This document shows, piece after piece, positions 32,422-41,770 of a stretch of DNA of 64,000 nucleotides. The translations under genes and the position numbers were made by a program. The stretch is from CADEEN01 sp963816315. GTDB lineage: Bacteria; Pseudomonadota; Gammaproteobacteria; Burkholderiales; Burkholderiaceae_C. The notes under the pieces are model-generated. The model was given only the letters and a program-made list of their open reading frames with translations, did no database searches and was not told where the DNA came from. The stretch spans positions 528,318 through 592,317 of the forward strand of contig CAWFJZ010000029.1 in the NCBI GenBank assembly GCA_963816315.1, written 5' to 3'. Every line of letters starts with the position of its first letter. The first letter of the stretch is position 1.

Positions 32422-33231
32422 TCACCAGAACTGCCACCATGCCTTTTGGGATTGCGCTGCACTGCCGCCGAGAAACCGGCTCTGCGGAAAGTTCTTCTCC
32501 AGCACACGCTTCGCGTCCGCGGCCAGGCCGTCGAGGCCGAGCTGCTGGTAGCTCGTTGCCATCAGGTACAGCGCTTCTTCGGTGGCCGGTGCCTGCGGAA
32601 ACTCGAGCAGCACCTGCTGCGCGCGATTCACAGACGCCACATAAGCGCCACGGCGAAAGTAGTAGCGCGAGACATGCAGCTCGTACTCGGCCAGCGCGTT
32701 GACGATGTAGTCCATGCGCAGCTTGGCGTCGCCGGCATAGCGCGATTGCGGAAACTGATCGACCACCTGGCGGAACGATTGGTAGGCGTCGCGCGAGGCT
32801 TGCTGGTCGCGCTCCGACAGGTCCTGCCGCGACAGCACCGACAGAATGCCGAGCTTGTCGTTGAAGTTGACGACGCCGCGCAGGTACAGCGCGTAGTCGA
32901 GCGCCGGGCTCGACGGATTCAACTTGATGAAGCGTTCGAGCGTGGCCAGCGCGGCCGCGCGGTCGCCGCTGCGGTGCTGCGCATAGGCCAGATCGAGCGA
33001 GGCCTGCTGCGCCAGCAGCGTGCCGGCGGCGCGGCCTTCGACGCGCTCGAAGATCTTGATCGCGCGGTCGTAGCCGCCGCTGGCCAGTTCGTCCTTGCCT
33101 TCGGCGTAGAGCACCTCCACCGCCTTGGTCGAGTTGGGATCGATCTTGTCGCTCGTACCGCAGGCTGCGGCGAGAACAGCAGCAGCGAGCAAAGGCAGCG
33201 CGCGTCGGGACAGTCGGAGCATCGTCTGCAC
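32422..33231 (-). CDS. bamD: Outer membrane protein assembly factor BamD (ComL)
   Basis: A 269-aa TPR lipoprotein of the BAM complex in the outer membrane. Signal peptide and lipobox LPLLAAAVLAAAC near residue 24, then five TPR-like helical pairs; EVLYAEGKDELASGGYDRAI, LDYALYLRGVVNF and FPQSRYAGDAKLRMDYIVNA are the recognisable BamD segments. Two starts are possible, ATG 33231 (MQTMLRLSRR) and 33222. Divergent from rluD with a 20-base gap, the standard arrangement in betaproteobacteria. An ATTATA (33277-33282, TATAAT on the minus strand) inside the rluD 5' end could be its -10 element. Confidence 0.96.
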   Translation of the reverse strand: MQTMLRLSRRALPLLAAAVLAAACGTSDKIDPNSTKAVEVLYAEGKDELASGGYDRAIKIFERVEGRAAGTLLAQQASLDLAYAQHRSGDRAAALATLERFIKLNPSSPALDYALYLRGVVNFNDKLGILSVLSRQDLSERDQQASRDAYQSFRQVVDQFPQSRYAGDAKLRMDYIVNALAEYELHVSRYYFRRGAYVASVNRAQQVLLEFPQAPATEEALYLMATSYQQLGLDGLAADAKRVLEKNFPQSRFLGGSAAQSQKAWWQFW

Positions 33232-33251
33232 AGGGCCGACAATCGCACCCC

Positions 33252-34247
33252 ATGTCCTCTGTAGAAAACGGTGGCGATTATAGAGACGCGCTCAGCGACG
33301 ACCTGCAGGACACCCTGGCCGAGCAGCGCCGTTTCGCTGTCGATGCGGCCGGCCACGGCGAGCGCCTGGACAAGCTGCTGGTCACGCAAGCCGGCGAGTT
33401 TTCGCGCAGCCACTTGCAGAACTTGATCGAGCGCGGCTTGGTGACGGTGGACGGCGCCGTGGCGCGCACCGCGTCGCGCCGCTTGAAGGCCGGGCAGTCG
33501 GTGGTGATCGAGCTGCAGCCGACCGACGAGTGCCTGGCCTTCACCGCCGAGCCGATGGCGCTGGCGGTCGTGTTCGAAGACGAGCACCTCATCGTCATCG
33601 ACAAGCCGGCCGGCCTGGTGGTGCATCCTGCGCCCGGCCATTGGCGCGGCACCTTGCTCAACGGCCTGCTGGCGCATCACCGCGGCGCGTCGCTGCTGCC
33701 GCGTGCCGGAGTGGTCCACCGGCTCGACAAGGACACGTCCGGTCTCATGGTCGTGGCCAAGACGCTCGAAGCGATGACGGCGCTGACGCGCGCCATCGCC
33801 GCCCGCGATGTGCAGCGCGAGTACGCGGCGCTGGTGCACGGCGTCGTGTCAGCTACGCCGTTTTCGATCGAAGCGCCGATCGGCCGCGACCCGGGGTCGC
33901 GCGTGCGCATGGCGGTGCTGGGCAGCGGCAAGGCGGCGCGCACCGACGTCATGCGCGTGGCCGCCGACGCAAAGCACAGCGCACTGCTGTGTCGCCTGCA
34001 CAGCGGCCGCACGCACCAGATCCGCGTGCACCTGTCGTCGCGCGGCCACCCGCTGCTGGCCGATGCGCTGTATGGCGGTGCGCCGGCCCTGGGCATGACG
34101 CGCCAGGCGCTGCACGCGGCGCGCCTGGGCTTCGACCATCCGGCCAGCGGCCAGGCCATGCGCTTCGAATCGGCGCTGCCGGCGGATTTGCGGTCGGCCT
34201 GGCAAGAAGTGGCCGGTGCTGCCACGCTGCCGCTACAATCGCGCTAA
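33252..34247 (+). CDS. rluD: 23S rRNA pseudouridine(1911/1915/1917) synthase RluD
   Basis: A 331-aa pseudouridine synthase that modifies helix 69 of 23S rRNA. The S4 RNA-binding domain (ERLDKLLVTQAGEFSRSHLQ) is followed by the catalytic domain with GVVHRLDKDTSGLMVVAK, whose Asp is the nucleophile, and LHSGRTHQIRVHLSSRGHPL. Start ATG 33252 is at the edge of the divergent gap with bamD. The pgeF (laccase-like) gene that often follows rluD is absent; 150 bases of non-coding sequence (34248-34397) follow with no identified feature. Confidence 0.95.
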   Translation: MSSVENGGDYRDALSDDLQDTLAEQRRFAVDAAGHGERLDKLLVTQAGEFSRSHLQNLIERGLVTVDGAVARTASRRLKAGQSVVIELQPTDECLAFTAEPMALAVVFEDEHLIVIDKPAGLVVHPAPGHWRGTLLNGLLAHHRGASLLPRAGVVHRLDKDTSGLMVVAKTLEAMTALTRAIAARDVQREYAALVHGVVSATPFSIEAPIGRDPGSRVRMAVLGSGKAARTDVMRVAADAKHSALLCRLHSGRTHQIRVHLSSRGHPLLADALYGGAPALGMTRQALHAARLGFDHPASGQAMRFESALPADLRSAWQEVAGAATLPLQSR

Positions 34248-34397
34248 CTGTCCCGGCCGCAACGGCCCAGCCACACCGTCGGGGCCGCGGCTCGAAGAGC
34301 TTGCGCAGCCTCCCTGCGCTTTCGGTGCCCTAAAGCCCGTCACCCGAACTGACCATTGAAGCCGCCGGCCGTTCCGGCGCATCCACACGTTGTCTGT

Positions 34398-35087
34398 ATG
34401 AACACGCCAGAGGCCAAACGCGTCCTCGAGACTGCGCTCATTTGCGCGCATCAGCCGCTGCCGCTGGCTGCGCTGCGCGCCTTGTTCGATGACCAGGTCG
34501 GCAACGACACCTTGAAGAGCCTGTTGGACGAGCTGGTGCGCGAGTGGGACGGGCGCGGCGTCGAGTTGGTGCCGCTGGCCGGCGGCTGGCGTTTCCAGAG
34601 CCGTCCCGAAATGCGCGAGTACCTCGACCGCCTGAACCCCGAGAAGCCGCCGAAGTATTCGCGCGCGGTGCTCGAAACGCTGGCCATCGTCGCCTACCGG
34701 CAGCCGGTGACACGCGGCGACATCGAAGACATTCGCGGCGTGGCCGTCGGCAGCCAGATCGTCAAGCAGCTCGAAGACCGCGGCTGGATCGAATCGATCG
34801 GCCACCGCGAAGCCCCGGGCCGGCCGGCGCTGTACGCAACGACGCGCCACTTCCTCGACGACCTCGGCCTGGCCAGCCTCAACCAGTTGCCCGAGCTCGA
34901 CGCCACCGGCGGCAACGGCGAGCAGCGCATCGCCGACGCCCTCACGGGCCAGGCCGGTTTGATGGATGCGGTGCTGGCCGCCGACGGGCAGGCCTCGCTC
35001 GCCCTCGATGCCGCGGACGATGCCGCCGACGAAATCGTTGAGCCCCTCCTGCCGATCCACGGCGATTCCGAATCGACTGCCCCATGA
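34398..35087 (+). CDS. scpB: Segregation and condensation protein ScpB
   Basis: A 229-aa winged-helix kleisin-associated protein that works with ScpA and SMC in chromosome organisation. The two winged-helix parts are seen around RVLETALICAHQPLPLAALR and YSRAVLETLAIVAYRQPVTR, the latter the family hallmark, with RGVAVGSQIVKQLEDRGWIE. A 35-residue acidic tail is variable. scpA is not in the window. Its stop overlaps the rluB start (ATGA at 35084-35087), so the two are translated together. Confidence 0.94.
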   Translation: MNTPEAKRVLETALICAHQPLPLAALRALFDDQVGNDTLKSLLDELVREWDGRGVELVPLAGGWRFQSRPEMREYLDRLNPEKPPKYSRAVLETLAIVAYRQPVTRGDIEDIRGVAVGSQIVKQLEDRGWIESIGHREAPGRPALYATTRHFLDDLGLASLNQLPELDATGGNGEQRIADALTGQAGLMDAVLAADGQASLALDAADDAADEIVEPLLPIHGDSESTAP

Positions 35088-37204
35088 GCCACGACCCCGA
35101 CGCCGACGACGCTGTGCCTGCTGCGGTGCCCACCGAGGACGCCCCGGCGCCGCGCCCGCGGCGGCGGCGTGCGCCGGCCAAACTGGCGGCGGCGGCAAAT
35201 GATGCTGTGGGCGGCGAGTCGGCCGAGGCCGCGGCGCCAGCCGTGCAAGCCGCAGCGTCGGCACCTGATGAGTCCGCTGAAGGCAACGACGGCGCGCCGG
35301 CAGAAACGGGCGAAGGTGGTGAGCCCGGTACGGCATCGCAACGCCCTCGTCGCAAGCGCCGCCGCGGCCGCAAAGGCAAGGACGGCCGTGAGGGCCGGGA
35401 GGGTGGCGCCGCGGCGCCACCGATCGAAGGCACACCGCGTCCGCCGATGCCCGATGCCAGCGAGCTGTTTGCGATCGTGCAGGACGGCAGTTTCGACAGC
35501 GACGACACGCCGACAACGCTCCTGCCGCCGGCCGATGAAGTCATCGATGCGCCGGCACCAACGCCTGCCGCCGAAGAACAAGGCGCAGCCGCTGACGCCG
35601 CGCCCGAGCGCCGCATCCTGGCGCCCGACGCCGAAGCGCCGAAGCTGCAGAAGGTGCTGGCGCAATCGGGCGTCGGCTCGCGGCGCGACCTTGAGCAGAT
35701 GATCGTCGAGGGCCGCGTCAGCGTGAACGGCGAGGTCGCGCATGTCGGCCAGCGCGTCTCGTGGGGCGACCAGGTGGCGATCGACGGCAAGCCGGTGCGC
35801 GTGCGCATCGCGCCGCTGCCGACGCGCGTGCTGGCTTATCACAAGCCGGTCGGCGAAGTGGTGACCGTCGATGACCCGGAAGGCCGGCCGACCGTGTTCC
35901 GCCGCCTGCCGCGTCTGCTGCACGGCAAGTGGCAATCGGTCGGGCGGCTGGACATCAACACCGAAGGCCTGCTGCTGTTCACCACGTCGGGGGAACTCGC
36001 CAACCGGCTGATGCATCCGCGCTTCGGCATCGAGCGCGAGTACGCGGTTCGCGTGCTCGGCACGCTGACCGACGAGCAGCGCGCGCGTGTGCTGGCCGGG
36101 GTGCCGATCGAAGGCCAGACCGCCGCTTTCCTGAGCTGCGAAGACGGCGGCGGCGAAGGCGCCAACCATTGGTACCGCGTCAAGATCGCCGAAGGCCGCA
36201 ACCGCGAGGTGCGGCGCTTGTTCGACGCTGTCGGCCTGGCCGTGAGCCGGCTGATCCGCATCCGTTACGGCACGGTGGTGCTGCCGCGCGGCTTGAAGCG
36301 CGGTGCGGCGGTGGACCTGTCGCCCGACGACGTGAAGCTGTTGCGCGTGATGACGGGCTTGGGCGAAGGCCGCGGCAATACCCAACGGCAGCGCGGCGGC
36401 GATCAACAACGGGATCAGCGCGACGTCCGCAACAAGCCCGGCCGCAGCGGCGACGCGCGTGAAGTCCAGCGCGAACCGCGTCCGCCGCAAGCGCGCAGAG
36501 AGCCGCGCGAACCGCGTGAAGCGCGTCCGCCGCGCGAGGCCCGCGAGCCGAGCCAGCCGCTGTCGCACGAAGCGCATGTCATCGTCAAGAAGCGCCGCGG
36601 CGGCAAGTACAACCTGCACGAGGGTTTTGGCGACGCGGCGCTGAAGGCGCGCGAGCACGAGTTCAAGGACCATCACGAAGAAGGGGCCGTCGAGCCGGCC
36701 GACTTCACCAACATCCCGAACCCGCTGCAGCAGACCTTCGATCAGCGCGCGATCCGCGAGGAACGCAAGAAGCGCGACATCGGTGACGATGCGCCGATCC
36801 CGAACCCGCTGCAACAGACCTTCGACCAGCGCGCGTTGAAGGCCGCGACGCGCGCGCCGCAGCGTGAACTCGACGACGACGCACCGATTCCCAATCCCTT
36901 GCAGCAGACCTACGACAAGCGCCAGCACAAGGGTCCGCCGAAGAGCCTGGGTGCGGGTGGCAACGGCGGTCCGGGTGGCAGCCAGCGGGGCCGCGGCAAG
37001 AAACGCGGCGGCGCAGGTGGTGCCAAAGCCGGCGGTGCGTTGCCCGATCCGATGCGCACGGCGGTCGGCTATATCGGCGGCGACGCCTTCCTCAACAAAA
37101 AGGGCGGCGGCGGAGGCGGCCGTCGCCGCGGCGGCAGTGGTGGCGGCGGCGGCGGCGGAAGCCGCGGCGGTTCCGGCCGCGGCGGCCCGCGCCAAGGCCG
37201 ATAA
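35084..37204 (+). CDS. rluB: 23S rRNA pseudouridine(2605) synthase RluB with long disordered tails
   Basis: A 706-aa protein with a normal RluB core in the middle. Residues about 1-180 are Ala/Pro/Glu-rich and disordered with a basic patch (RPRRKRRRGRKGK). The S4 domain begins KLQKVLAQSGVGSRRDLEQM; the catalytic domain contains SVGRLDINTEGLLLFTTSGE (catalytic Asp) and IAEGRNREVRRLFDAVGLAV. After about residue 425 the tail is Arg/Glu/Pro-rich, carries three copies of IPNPLQQT(F/Y)D(Q/K)R, and ends in a Gly/Arg/Ser-rich run (GGRRRGGSGGGGGGGSRGGS) resembling RGG RNA-binding tails. Translation is coupled to scpB. Long tails on RluB are known in Burkholderiales; their role is unclear. Confidence 0.93.
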   Translation: MSHDPDADDAVPAAVPTEDAPAPRPRRRRAPAKLAAAANDAVGGESAEAAAPAVQAAASAPDESAEGNDGAPAETGEGGEPGTASQRPRRKRRRGRKGKDGREGREGGAAAPPIEGTPRPPMPDASELFAIVQDGSFDSDDTPTTLLPPADEVIDAPAPTPAAEEQGAAADAAPERRILAPDAEAPKLQKVLAQSGVGSRRDLEQMIVEGRVSVNGEVAHVGQRVSWGDQVAIDGKPVRVRIAPLPTRVLAYHKPVGEVVTVDDPEGRPTVFRRLPRLLHGKWQSVGRLDINTEGLLLFTTSGELANRLMHPRFGIEREYAVRVLGTLTDEQRARVLAGVPIEGQTAAFLSCEDGGGEGANHWYRVKIAEGRNREVRRLFDAVGLAVSRLIRIRYGTVVLPRGLKRGAAVDLSPDDVKLLRVMTGLGEGRGNTQRQRGGDQQRDQRDVRNKPGRSGDAREVQREPRPPQARREPREPREARPPREAREPSQPLSHEAHVIVKKRRGGKYNLHEGFGDAALKAREHEFKDHHEEGAVEPADFTNIPNPLQQTFDQRAIREERKKRDIGDDAPIPNPLQQTFDQRALKAATRAPQRELDDDAPIPNPLQQTYDKRQHKGPPKSLGAGGNGGPGGSQRGRGKKRGGAGGAKAGGALPDPMRTAVGYIGGDAFLNKKGGGGGGRRRGGSGGGGGGGSRGGSGRGGPRQGR

Positions 37205-37215
37205 AGTTCAAGGGC

Positions 37216-37221
37216 TACAAT
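37216..37221 (+). promoter_or_regulatory. Possible -10 element of the ndk operon
   Basis: TACAAT lies 45 bases before the ndk ATG in the rluB-ndk gap. No convincing -35 hexamer is seen at the proper distance. A promoter is expected here because ndk heads a long run of genes. Confidence 0.35.
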
Positions 37222-37265
37222 TTCAGGCTTTGCCAAGTCATTGATTTTTCGGAGAGTTTTTCACC

Positions 37266-37691
37266 ATGGCGATTGAACGCACGCTGTCCATCATCAAGCC
37301 CGATGCGGTGGCCAAGAATGTCATCGGGCAGATTTACGCCCGCTTCGAAGGCGCCGGCCTGAAGGTCGTCGCCGCGAAGATGGTGCACCTGTCCAAGGGC
37401 GAGGCGGAGGCTTTTTACGCCGTGCACAAGTCGCGTCCGTTCTTCAATGATCTGGTCAAGTTCATGATCTCGGGCCCGGTGGTGATCCAGGTGCTCGAAG
37501 GGCCGAATGCGATTGCGAAGAACCGCGAGCTGATGGGTGCGACCGATCCGAAGAAGGCCGACAAGGGCACGATCCGCGCCGACTTCGCCGACAGCATCGA
37601 CGCCAACTCCGTGCACGGCTCCGATGCGCCGGAAACCGCTGCGGTGGAGATTGGTTTTTTCTTCCCCGGCATGAACGTGTATTCAAGATAA
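37266..37691 (+). CDS. ndk: Nucleoside diphosphate kinase
   Basis: A 141-aa enzyme that balances NTP pools by phosphate transfer through a phosphohistidine. MAIERTLSIIKPDAVAKNVI is the family N-terminus, and the active-site H117 lies in the signature NSVHGSDAPE. GGAGAG precedes ATG 37266. rlmN starts four bases after its stop. It heads the core run ndk-rlmN-pilW-rodZ-ispG. Confidence 0.98.
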   Translation: MAIERTLSIIKPDAVAKNVIGQIYARFEGAGLKVVAAKMVHLSKGEAEAFYAVHKSRPFFNDLVKFMISGPVVIQVLEGPNAIAKNRELMGATDPKKADKGTIRADFADSIDANSVHGSDAPETAAVEIGFFFPGMNVYSR

Positions 37692-37695
37692 GTCG

Positions 37696-38814
37696 ATGCA
37701 GGCCGCGAACCTTCTCGATTTCGATCTCGAAGGGATGGCGGCCTTCTGCGAGAGCCTGGGCGAGAAGCGCTTTCGCGCCACGCAGCTTTTTCGCTGGATC
37801 CATCAGAAGGGCGCTGGCGACTTCGCGCAGATGAGCGACCTGGCGAAGTCGCTGCGCGACAAGCTCGCTGTCGCGGCGACGATCACGCCGCTGCAAGTCG
37901 TCTCCGAACACACCTCCGCCGACGGCACGGTGAAGTGGCTGTTCGATGTCGGCGCCGGCAATGCGATCGAGACTGTCTTCATTCCGGAAGACGACCGCGG
38001 CACGCTGTGCATCTCGTCGCAAGCGGGTTGCGCGGTCGGTTGCCGCTTCTGTTCGACGGGGCACCAAGGTTTCAGTCGCAACCTCACCACCGGCGAGATC
38101 GTCGCCCAGTTGTGGCAGGCCGAGCATGCCCTGCGCAAGCGCCTGAACACCGAAGAACGAGTGATCAGCAATGTCGTCATGATGGGCATGGGCGAGCCGC
38201 TGCAGAACTACGCGGCGCTGGTGCCTGCTTTGCGCGTGATGCTCGACGACCACGGCTATGGCCTGTCGCGCCGCCGTGTCACCGTCAGCACCTCGGGCGT
38301 GGTGCCGATGATCGAGCGCCTGCGCGACGACTGCCCGGTGGCGCTCGCCGTCTCGCTGCATGCGCCGGACGACACGCTGCGCAACGACCTGGTGCCGATC
38401 AACCGCAAGTACGCCATCGACGAATTGCTCGCCGCCTGCAAGCGCTATCTCGACACCGCGCCGCGCGACTTCATCACCTTCGAGTACTGCATGCTCGACG
38501 GCGTCAACGACAGTGCCGCGCATGCCGAGGCGCTGGTGCGCCTGCTGCGCCGCGCCGGCGTGCCGTGCAAGTTCAACCTGATCCCGTTCAACCCGTTCCC
38601 GCAATCGGGCTTGCTGCGCTCGCCGCGCGAGCGCGTGATCGCCTTCGCCAAGGCGCTGCAGGCGGCGGGCTTCGTGACGACGATCCGCAAGACGCGCGGC
38701 GACGACATCGACGCGGCCTGCGGCCAGTTGGCCGGCGAAGTGCAAGACCGCACGCGCGTGCATGAGCGCCTGCGCCGGATTCCCGTGACGATGCAACCGG
38801 CGCAGCGCGCCTGA
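37696..38814 (+). CDS. rlmN: 23S rRNA (adenine2503-C2)/tRNA methyltransferase RlmN
   Basis: A 372-aa radical-SAM methyltransferase that makes 2-methyladenosine in 23S rRNA and some tRNAs. The 4Fe-4S/SAM motif is CAVGCRFCSTG, with C112, C116 and C119. MGMGEPLQNYAALVPALRVM and VTVSTSGVVPMIERL are SAM-binding segments. The C-terminal catalytic Cys is in RGDDIDAACGQLAGE. It begins four bases after ndk; pilW starts four bases after its stop. Confidence 0.97.
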   Translation: MQAANLLDFDLEGMAAFCESLGEKRFRATQLFRWIHQKGAGDFAQMSDLAKSLRDKLAVAATITPLQVVSEHTSADGTVKWLFDVGAGNAIETVFIPEDDRGTLCISSQAGCAVGCRFCSTGHQGFSRNLTTGEIVAQLWQAEHALRKRLNTEERVISNVVMMGMGEPLQNYAALVPALRVMLDDHGYGLSRRRVTVSTSGVVPMIERLRDDCPVALAVSLHAPDDTLRNDLVPINRKYAIDELLAACKRYLDTAPRDFITFEYCMLDGVNDSAAHAEALVRLLRRAGVPCKFNLIPFNPFPQSGLLRSPRERVIAFAKALQAAGFVTTIRKTRGDDIDAACGQLAGEVQDRTRVHERLRRIPVTMQPAQRA

Positions 38815-38818
38815 ATTG

Positions 38819-39610
38819 ATGCGACTGCTCCTGGCTTTGTTGACCTTGGCTCTGCTGGCCGGTGGTTGCGTGCAAACCAGCGGCTCGCCGCGCCGGCCTG
38901 ATTCCGACGCCGGCGTTTCGGCGGATCCGAGTGACCTGGAAAAGCGCGCGTCGGTGCGCCTCGAACTCGCCGGCGGCTACTTCAGCCGCGGCCAGTTCTC
39001 GACCGCGCTCGACGAGATCAAGCTCGCGCTGGCGGCCAAACCGGACATGGGCGCGGCCTACAACATGCGCGGGCTGGTTTATGCCGCGATGGGCGAGGAG
39101 CGGCTGGCTGAAGAGAGCTTCGAGCGCGCGATGACGCTCAACCCGCGCGACGCCGACGCGATGCACAACCGTGGCTGGTTCAAATGCCAACGTGGCCAAT
39201 ACGACGAGGCCGATCGCCTGTTCGAGCAGGCCATCGCGACGCCGCAGTACCGCGAGCTGTCGCGCTCGCTGATGGCGCAAGGCGTCTGCAACGCCCGCGC
39301 CGGCCGCATGGTGCCCGCCGAGCAGAAACTGCTGCGCGCCTATGAGGTCGATCCGACCAACCCGACCACGGCTTACAACCTGGCCGACGTGCTCTACCGG
39401 CGCAACGAACTCGAGCGCGCGCGCTTTTACGTGCGCCGCATCAACGACCGCGACGAGCTCTCCAACGCGCAAACGCTGTGGCTGGCCGCGCGCATCGAAA
39501 ACCGCGCCGGCAACCGCACTGCGACCGAAACCTTCGGCCGCCAGTTGCGCGCGCGCTTCCCGCAGTCGCCGGAGGCGCAGGCGTATGACAGTGGGCGATT
39601 CAATGAGTGA
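38819..39610 (+). CDS. pilW: Type IV pilus biogenesis TPR lipoprotein PilW/PilF
   Basis: A 263-aa predicted outer-membrane lipoprotein. MRLLLALLTLALLAGGC gives a clear lipobox (LAGGC). Six TPR motifs follow, including LELAGGYFSRGQFSTALDEI, AYNMRGLVYAAMGEERLAEE and MHNRGWFKCQRGQYDEADRL. PilF/PilW is the pilotin for the PilQ secretin. In betaproteobacteria it sits between rlmN and rodZ, as here. ATG 38819 is preferred over TTG 38816. The next gene starts inside its 3' end. Confidence 0.88.
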   Translation: MRLLLALLTLALLAGGCVQTSGSPRRPDSDAGVSADPSDLEKRASVRLELAGGYFSRGQFSTALDEIKLALAAKPDMGAAYNMRGLVYAAMGEERLAEESFERAMTLNPRDADAMHNRGWFKCQRGQYDEADRLFEQAIATPQYRELSRSLMAQGVCNARAGRMVPAEQKLLRAYEVDPTNPTTAYNLADVLYRRNELERARFYVRRINDRDELSNAQTLWLAARIENRAGNRTATETFGRQLRARFPQSPEAQAYDSGRFNE

Positions 39611-40499
39611 TGCGATCAGCGAAGCCACGGTGATCGACACCACGGCGACTGCGGGTGCGATGCTGCGCTCCGCACGCGAAAAGCGCGGCCTGCACATCGC
39701 CGCGCTCGCCGCCTCGATCAAGGTGCCGCAGCGCAAGCTGGAAGCGCTGGAAAGCGACCGCTACGAAGAGCTGCTCGACCTGACCTTCACGCGTGCGCTG
39801 GCGCAGAGCATCTGCCGCACCTTGAAGATCGATGCCCAGCCGGTGCTCGACCGCCTGCCGCAGGTGCCGGGTGCGGCGCCGAAGTTGCAGCATGTGAGCA
39901 ATGGCCTGAATGCGCCGTTTCGCGAGCGCCCGGGGCGCGACGAGCCGGCCGACTGGGGCTGGCTCGGCCGGCCCGTGGTCTGGGGCACGCTGCTGGTGTT
40001 GATCGCCGCCGGCGTGCTGGCCTTCGCGCCGAGCCGTTTTCTCGATCGCTTGAAGGGTGCGCTGCCGTCGGCGCCCGGCGCTTCGTCGCCGGCGCCGGGC
40101 GCGGTGTCCGTCTTACCGCCGCCGGGTGGGGCACCCGGCGTGATCGAGGTTCTGCCGACGTCGCCGGTGGTCGGTGGTGCGGTGACGTCAACCAGCTTGG
40201 GCGTGCCCGCCGCCGTCGAAACTCCCGCGGCTGCGGCGGCCACGGCGGCCGTGCCCGCGGGCGCCGGCTTGCTCGGCGTCAAGGCCACGGGCGAAACCTG
40301 GGTCGAAGTGCAAGACGCGCGCGGCCAGACGCTGCTGTCGCGCAAGGTCGCCGCCGGCGAGTCGCTCGGCCTGAATGGCGATGTGCCGCTGCGCGTGACG
40401 ATCGGCAATGCGACCAACACCCAGCTCACGTTCCGCGGCCGGTTGGTGGACCTGAAAGCCAATACCGAAGGCAACGTGGCGCGCTTGCAGCTCAATTGA
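39585..40499 (+). CDS. rodZ: RodZ-like helix-turn-helix membrane protein
   Basis: A 304-aa cell-shape protein. The cytoplasmic N-terminal HTH domain (GAMLRSAREKRGLHIAALAA, IKVPQRKLEALESDRYEELL) binds MreB in the family; one TM segment follows at about VVWGTLLVLIAAGVLAF. A Pro/Ala/Gly-rich periplasmic linker and the C-terminal DUF4115 beta domain (WVEVQDARGQTLLSRKVAAG) complete it. GGAGG (39571-39575) nine bases before ATG 39585 supports that start over 39603, giving a 26-base overlap with pilW. ispG follows one base after the stop. Confidence 0.87.
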   Translation: MTVGDSMSDAISEATVIDTTATAGAMLRSAREKRGLHIAALAASIKVPQRKLEALESDRYEELLDLTFTRALAQSICRTLKIDAQPVLDRLPQVPGAAPKLQHVSNGLNAPFRERPGRDEPADWGWLGRPVVWGTLLVLIAAGVLAFAPSRFLDRLKGALPSAPGASSPAPGAVSVLPPPGGAPGVIEVLPTSPVVGGAVTSTSLGVPAAVETPAAAAATAAVPAGAGLLGVKATGETWVEVQDARGQTLLSRKVAAGESLGLNGDVPLRVTIGNATNTQLTFRGRLVDLKANTEGNVARLQLN

Positions 40500-40500
40500 C

Positions 40501-41763
40501 ATGGGCTCACACGACTTCAGTTCGCTCGTTCTCGCACAGCCCGCGCTGAGACGCTCGCGGCAGGCGCGTGTGGCCTGGGGCGAGCGCGTGGTCACCGTCG
40601 GCGGCGACGCGCCGGTGCGCGTGCAGTCGATGACCAACACCGACACCGTCGATGCCATCGGCACGGCGATCCAGGTCAAGGAGCTGGCCCTCGCCGGCAG
40701 CGAACTGGTTCGCATCACGGTCAACACGCCCGAGGCCGCCGAGCAGGTGCCGTTCATCCGTGAGCAGCTCGATCGCATGGGCATCGACGTGCCGCTGATC
40801 GGCGACTTCCACTACAACGGCCATCGGCTGCTGACCGACTATCCCGCGATGGCGAAAGCGCTGTCGAAGTACCGCATCAACCCGGGCAACGTCGGCAAGG
40901 GCGACAAGAAGGACAAGCAGTTCGCGATGATGATCGAGGCGGCGGCGAAGCACGACAAATGCGTGCGCATCGGCGTCAACTGGGGCAGCTTGGATCAAGA
41001 GCTGCTGGTGGATCTGATGGACGAGAACGCGAAACGCGCCGAGCCGTGGGATGCCAAGCAGGTCATGGTGCAGGCGCTCGTCACCTCGGCGCTCGACTCG
41101 GCTGCGTACGCGCGCGAACTCGGGCTCGATCCGAACCAGATCATCATCAGCTGCAAGGTCAGTGGTGTGCAGGATCTGATCTCGGTCTATCGTGCGTTGG
41201 CGGCGCGTTGCGACTACGCGCTGCACCTCGGCCTGACGGAAGCCGGCATGGGCACCAAGGGCACGGTGGCGTCGGCCACGGCCCTGGGCGTGCTGTTGCA
41301 GGAAGGCATCGGCGACACGATCCGCGTCAGCCTGACGCCGCAGCCTGGCGAAGCGCGCACGCAGGAAGTGGCGGTCGCGCTCGAAGTGCTGCAGTCGCTC
41401 GGCCTGCGCTCGTTCAACCCGAGCGTGACCGCGTGCCCCGGCTGCGGCCGCACGACGAGCACGACGTTTCAGGTGCTGGCCAAGCAGATCGACGACTACC
41501 TGCGCGCGCAGATGCCGCTGTGGAAGGCGAAGTACCCCGGCGTCGAGAACATGAAGGTCGCGGTGATGGGCTGCATCGTCAACGGCCCTGGTGAGAGCAA
41601 ACATGCCGACATCGGCATCAGCCTGCCCGGCACCGGCGAAGCGCCGGCGGCGCCCGTGTTCATCGACGGCCAGAAGGCGATGACGCTGCGCGGCGAGGGC
41701 ATCGCCACTGAGTTCCATCAGATCGTCGAGCGCTACATCGAGCAACGCTTCGGCGCTCGCTGA
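40501..41763 (+). CDS. ispG: (E)-4-hydroxy-3-methylbut-2-enyl-diphosphate synthase
   Basis: A 420-aa 4Fe-4S enzyme of the MEP isoprenoid pathway; it makes HMBPP from MEcPP. RVQSMTNTDTVDAIGTAIQV is the N-terminal TIM-barrel signature; the cluster-binding domain has TACPGCGRTTSTTFQ and VAVMGCIVNGPGESKHADIG. ATG 40501 lies directly after the rodZ stop. hisS starts seven bases later. With uppS at the window end, two steps of isoprenoid/undecaprenyl synthesis are represented here. Confidence 0.97.
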   Translation: MGSHDFSSLVLAQPALRRSRQARVAWGERVVTVGGDAPVRVQSMTNTDTVDAIGTAIQVKELALAGSELVRITVNTPEAAEQVPFIREQLDRMGIDVPLIGDFHYNGHRLLTDYPAMAKALSKYRINPGNVGKGDKKDKQFAMMIEAAAKHDKCVRIGVNWGSLDQELLVDLMDENAKRAEPWDAKQVMVQALVTSALDSAAYARELGLDPNQIIISCKVSGVQDLISVYRALAARCDYALHLGLTEAGMGTKGTVASATALGVLLQEGIGDTIRVSLTPQPGEARTQEVAVALEVLQSLGLRSFNPSVTACPGCGRTTSTTFQVLAKQIDDYLRAQMPLWKAKYPGVENMKVAVMGCIVNGPGESKHADIGISLPGTGEAPAAPVFIDGQKAMTLRGEGIATEFHQIVERYIEQRFGAR

Positions 41764-41770
41764 AATTCAA

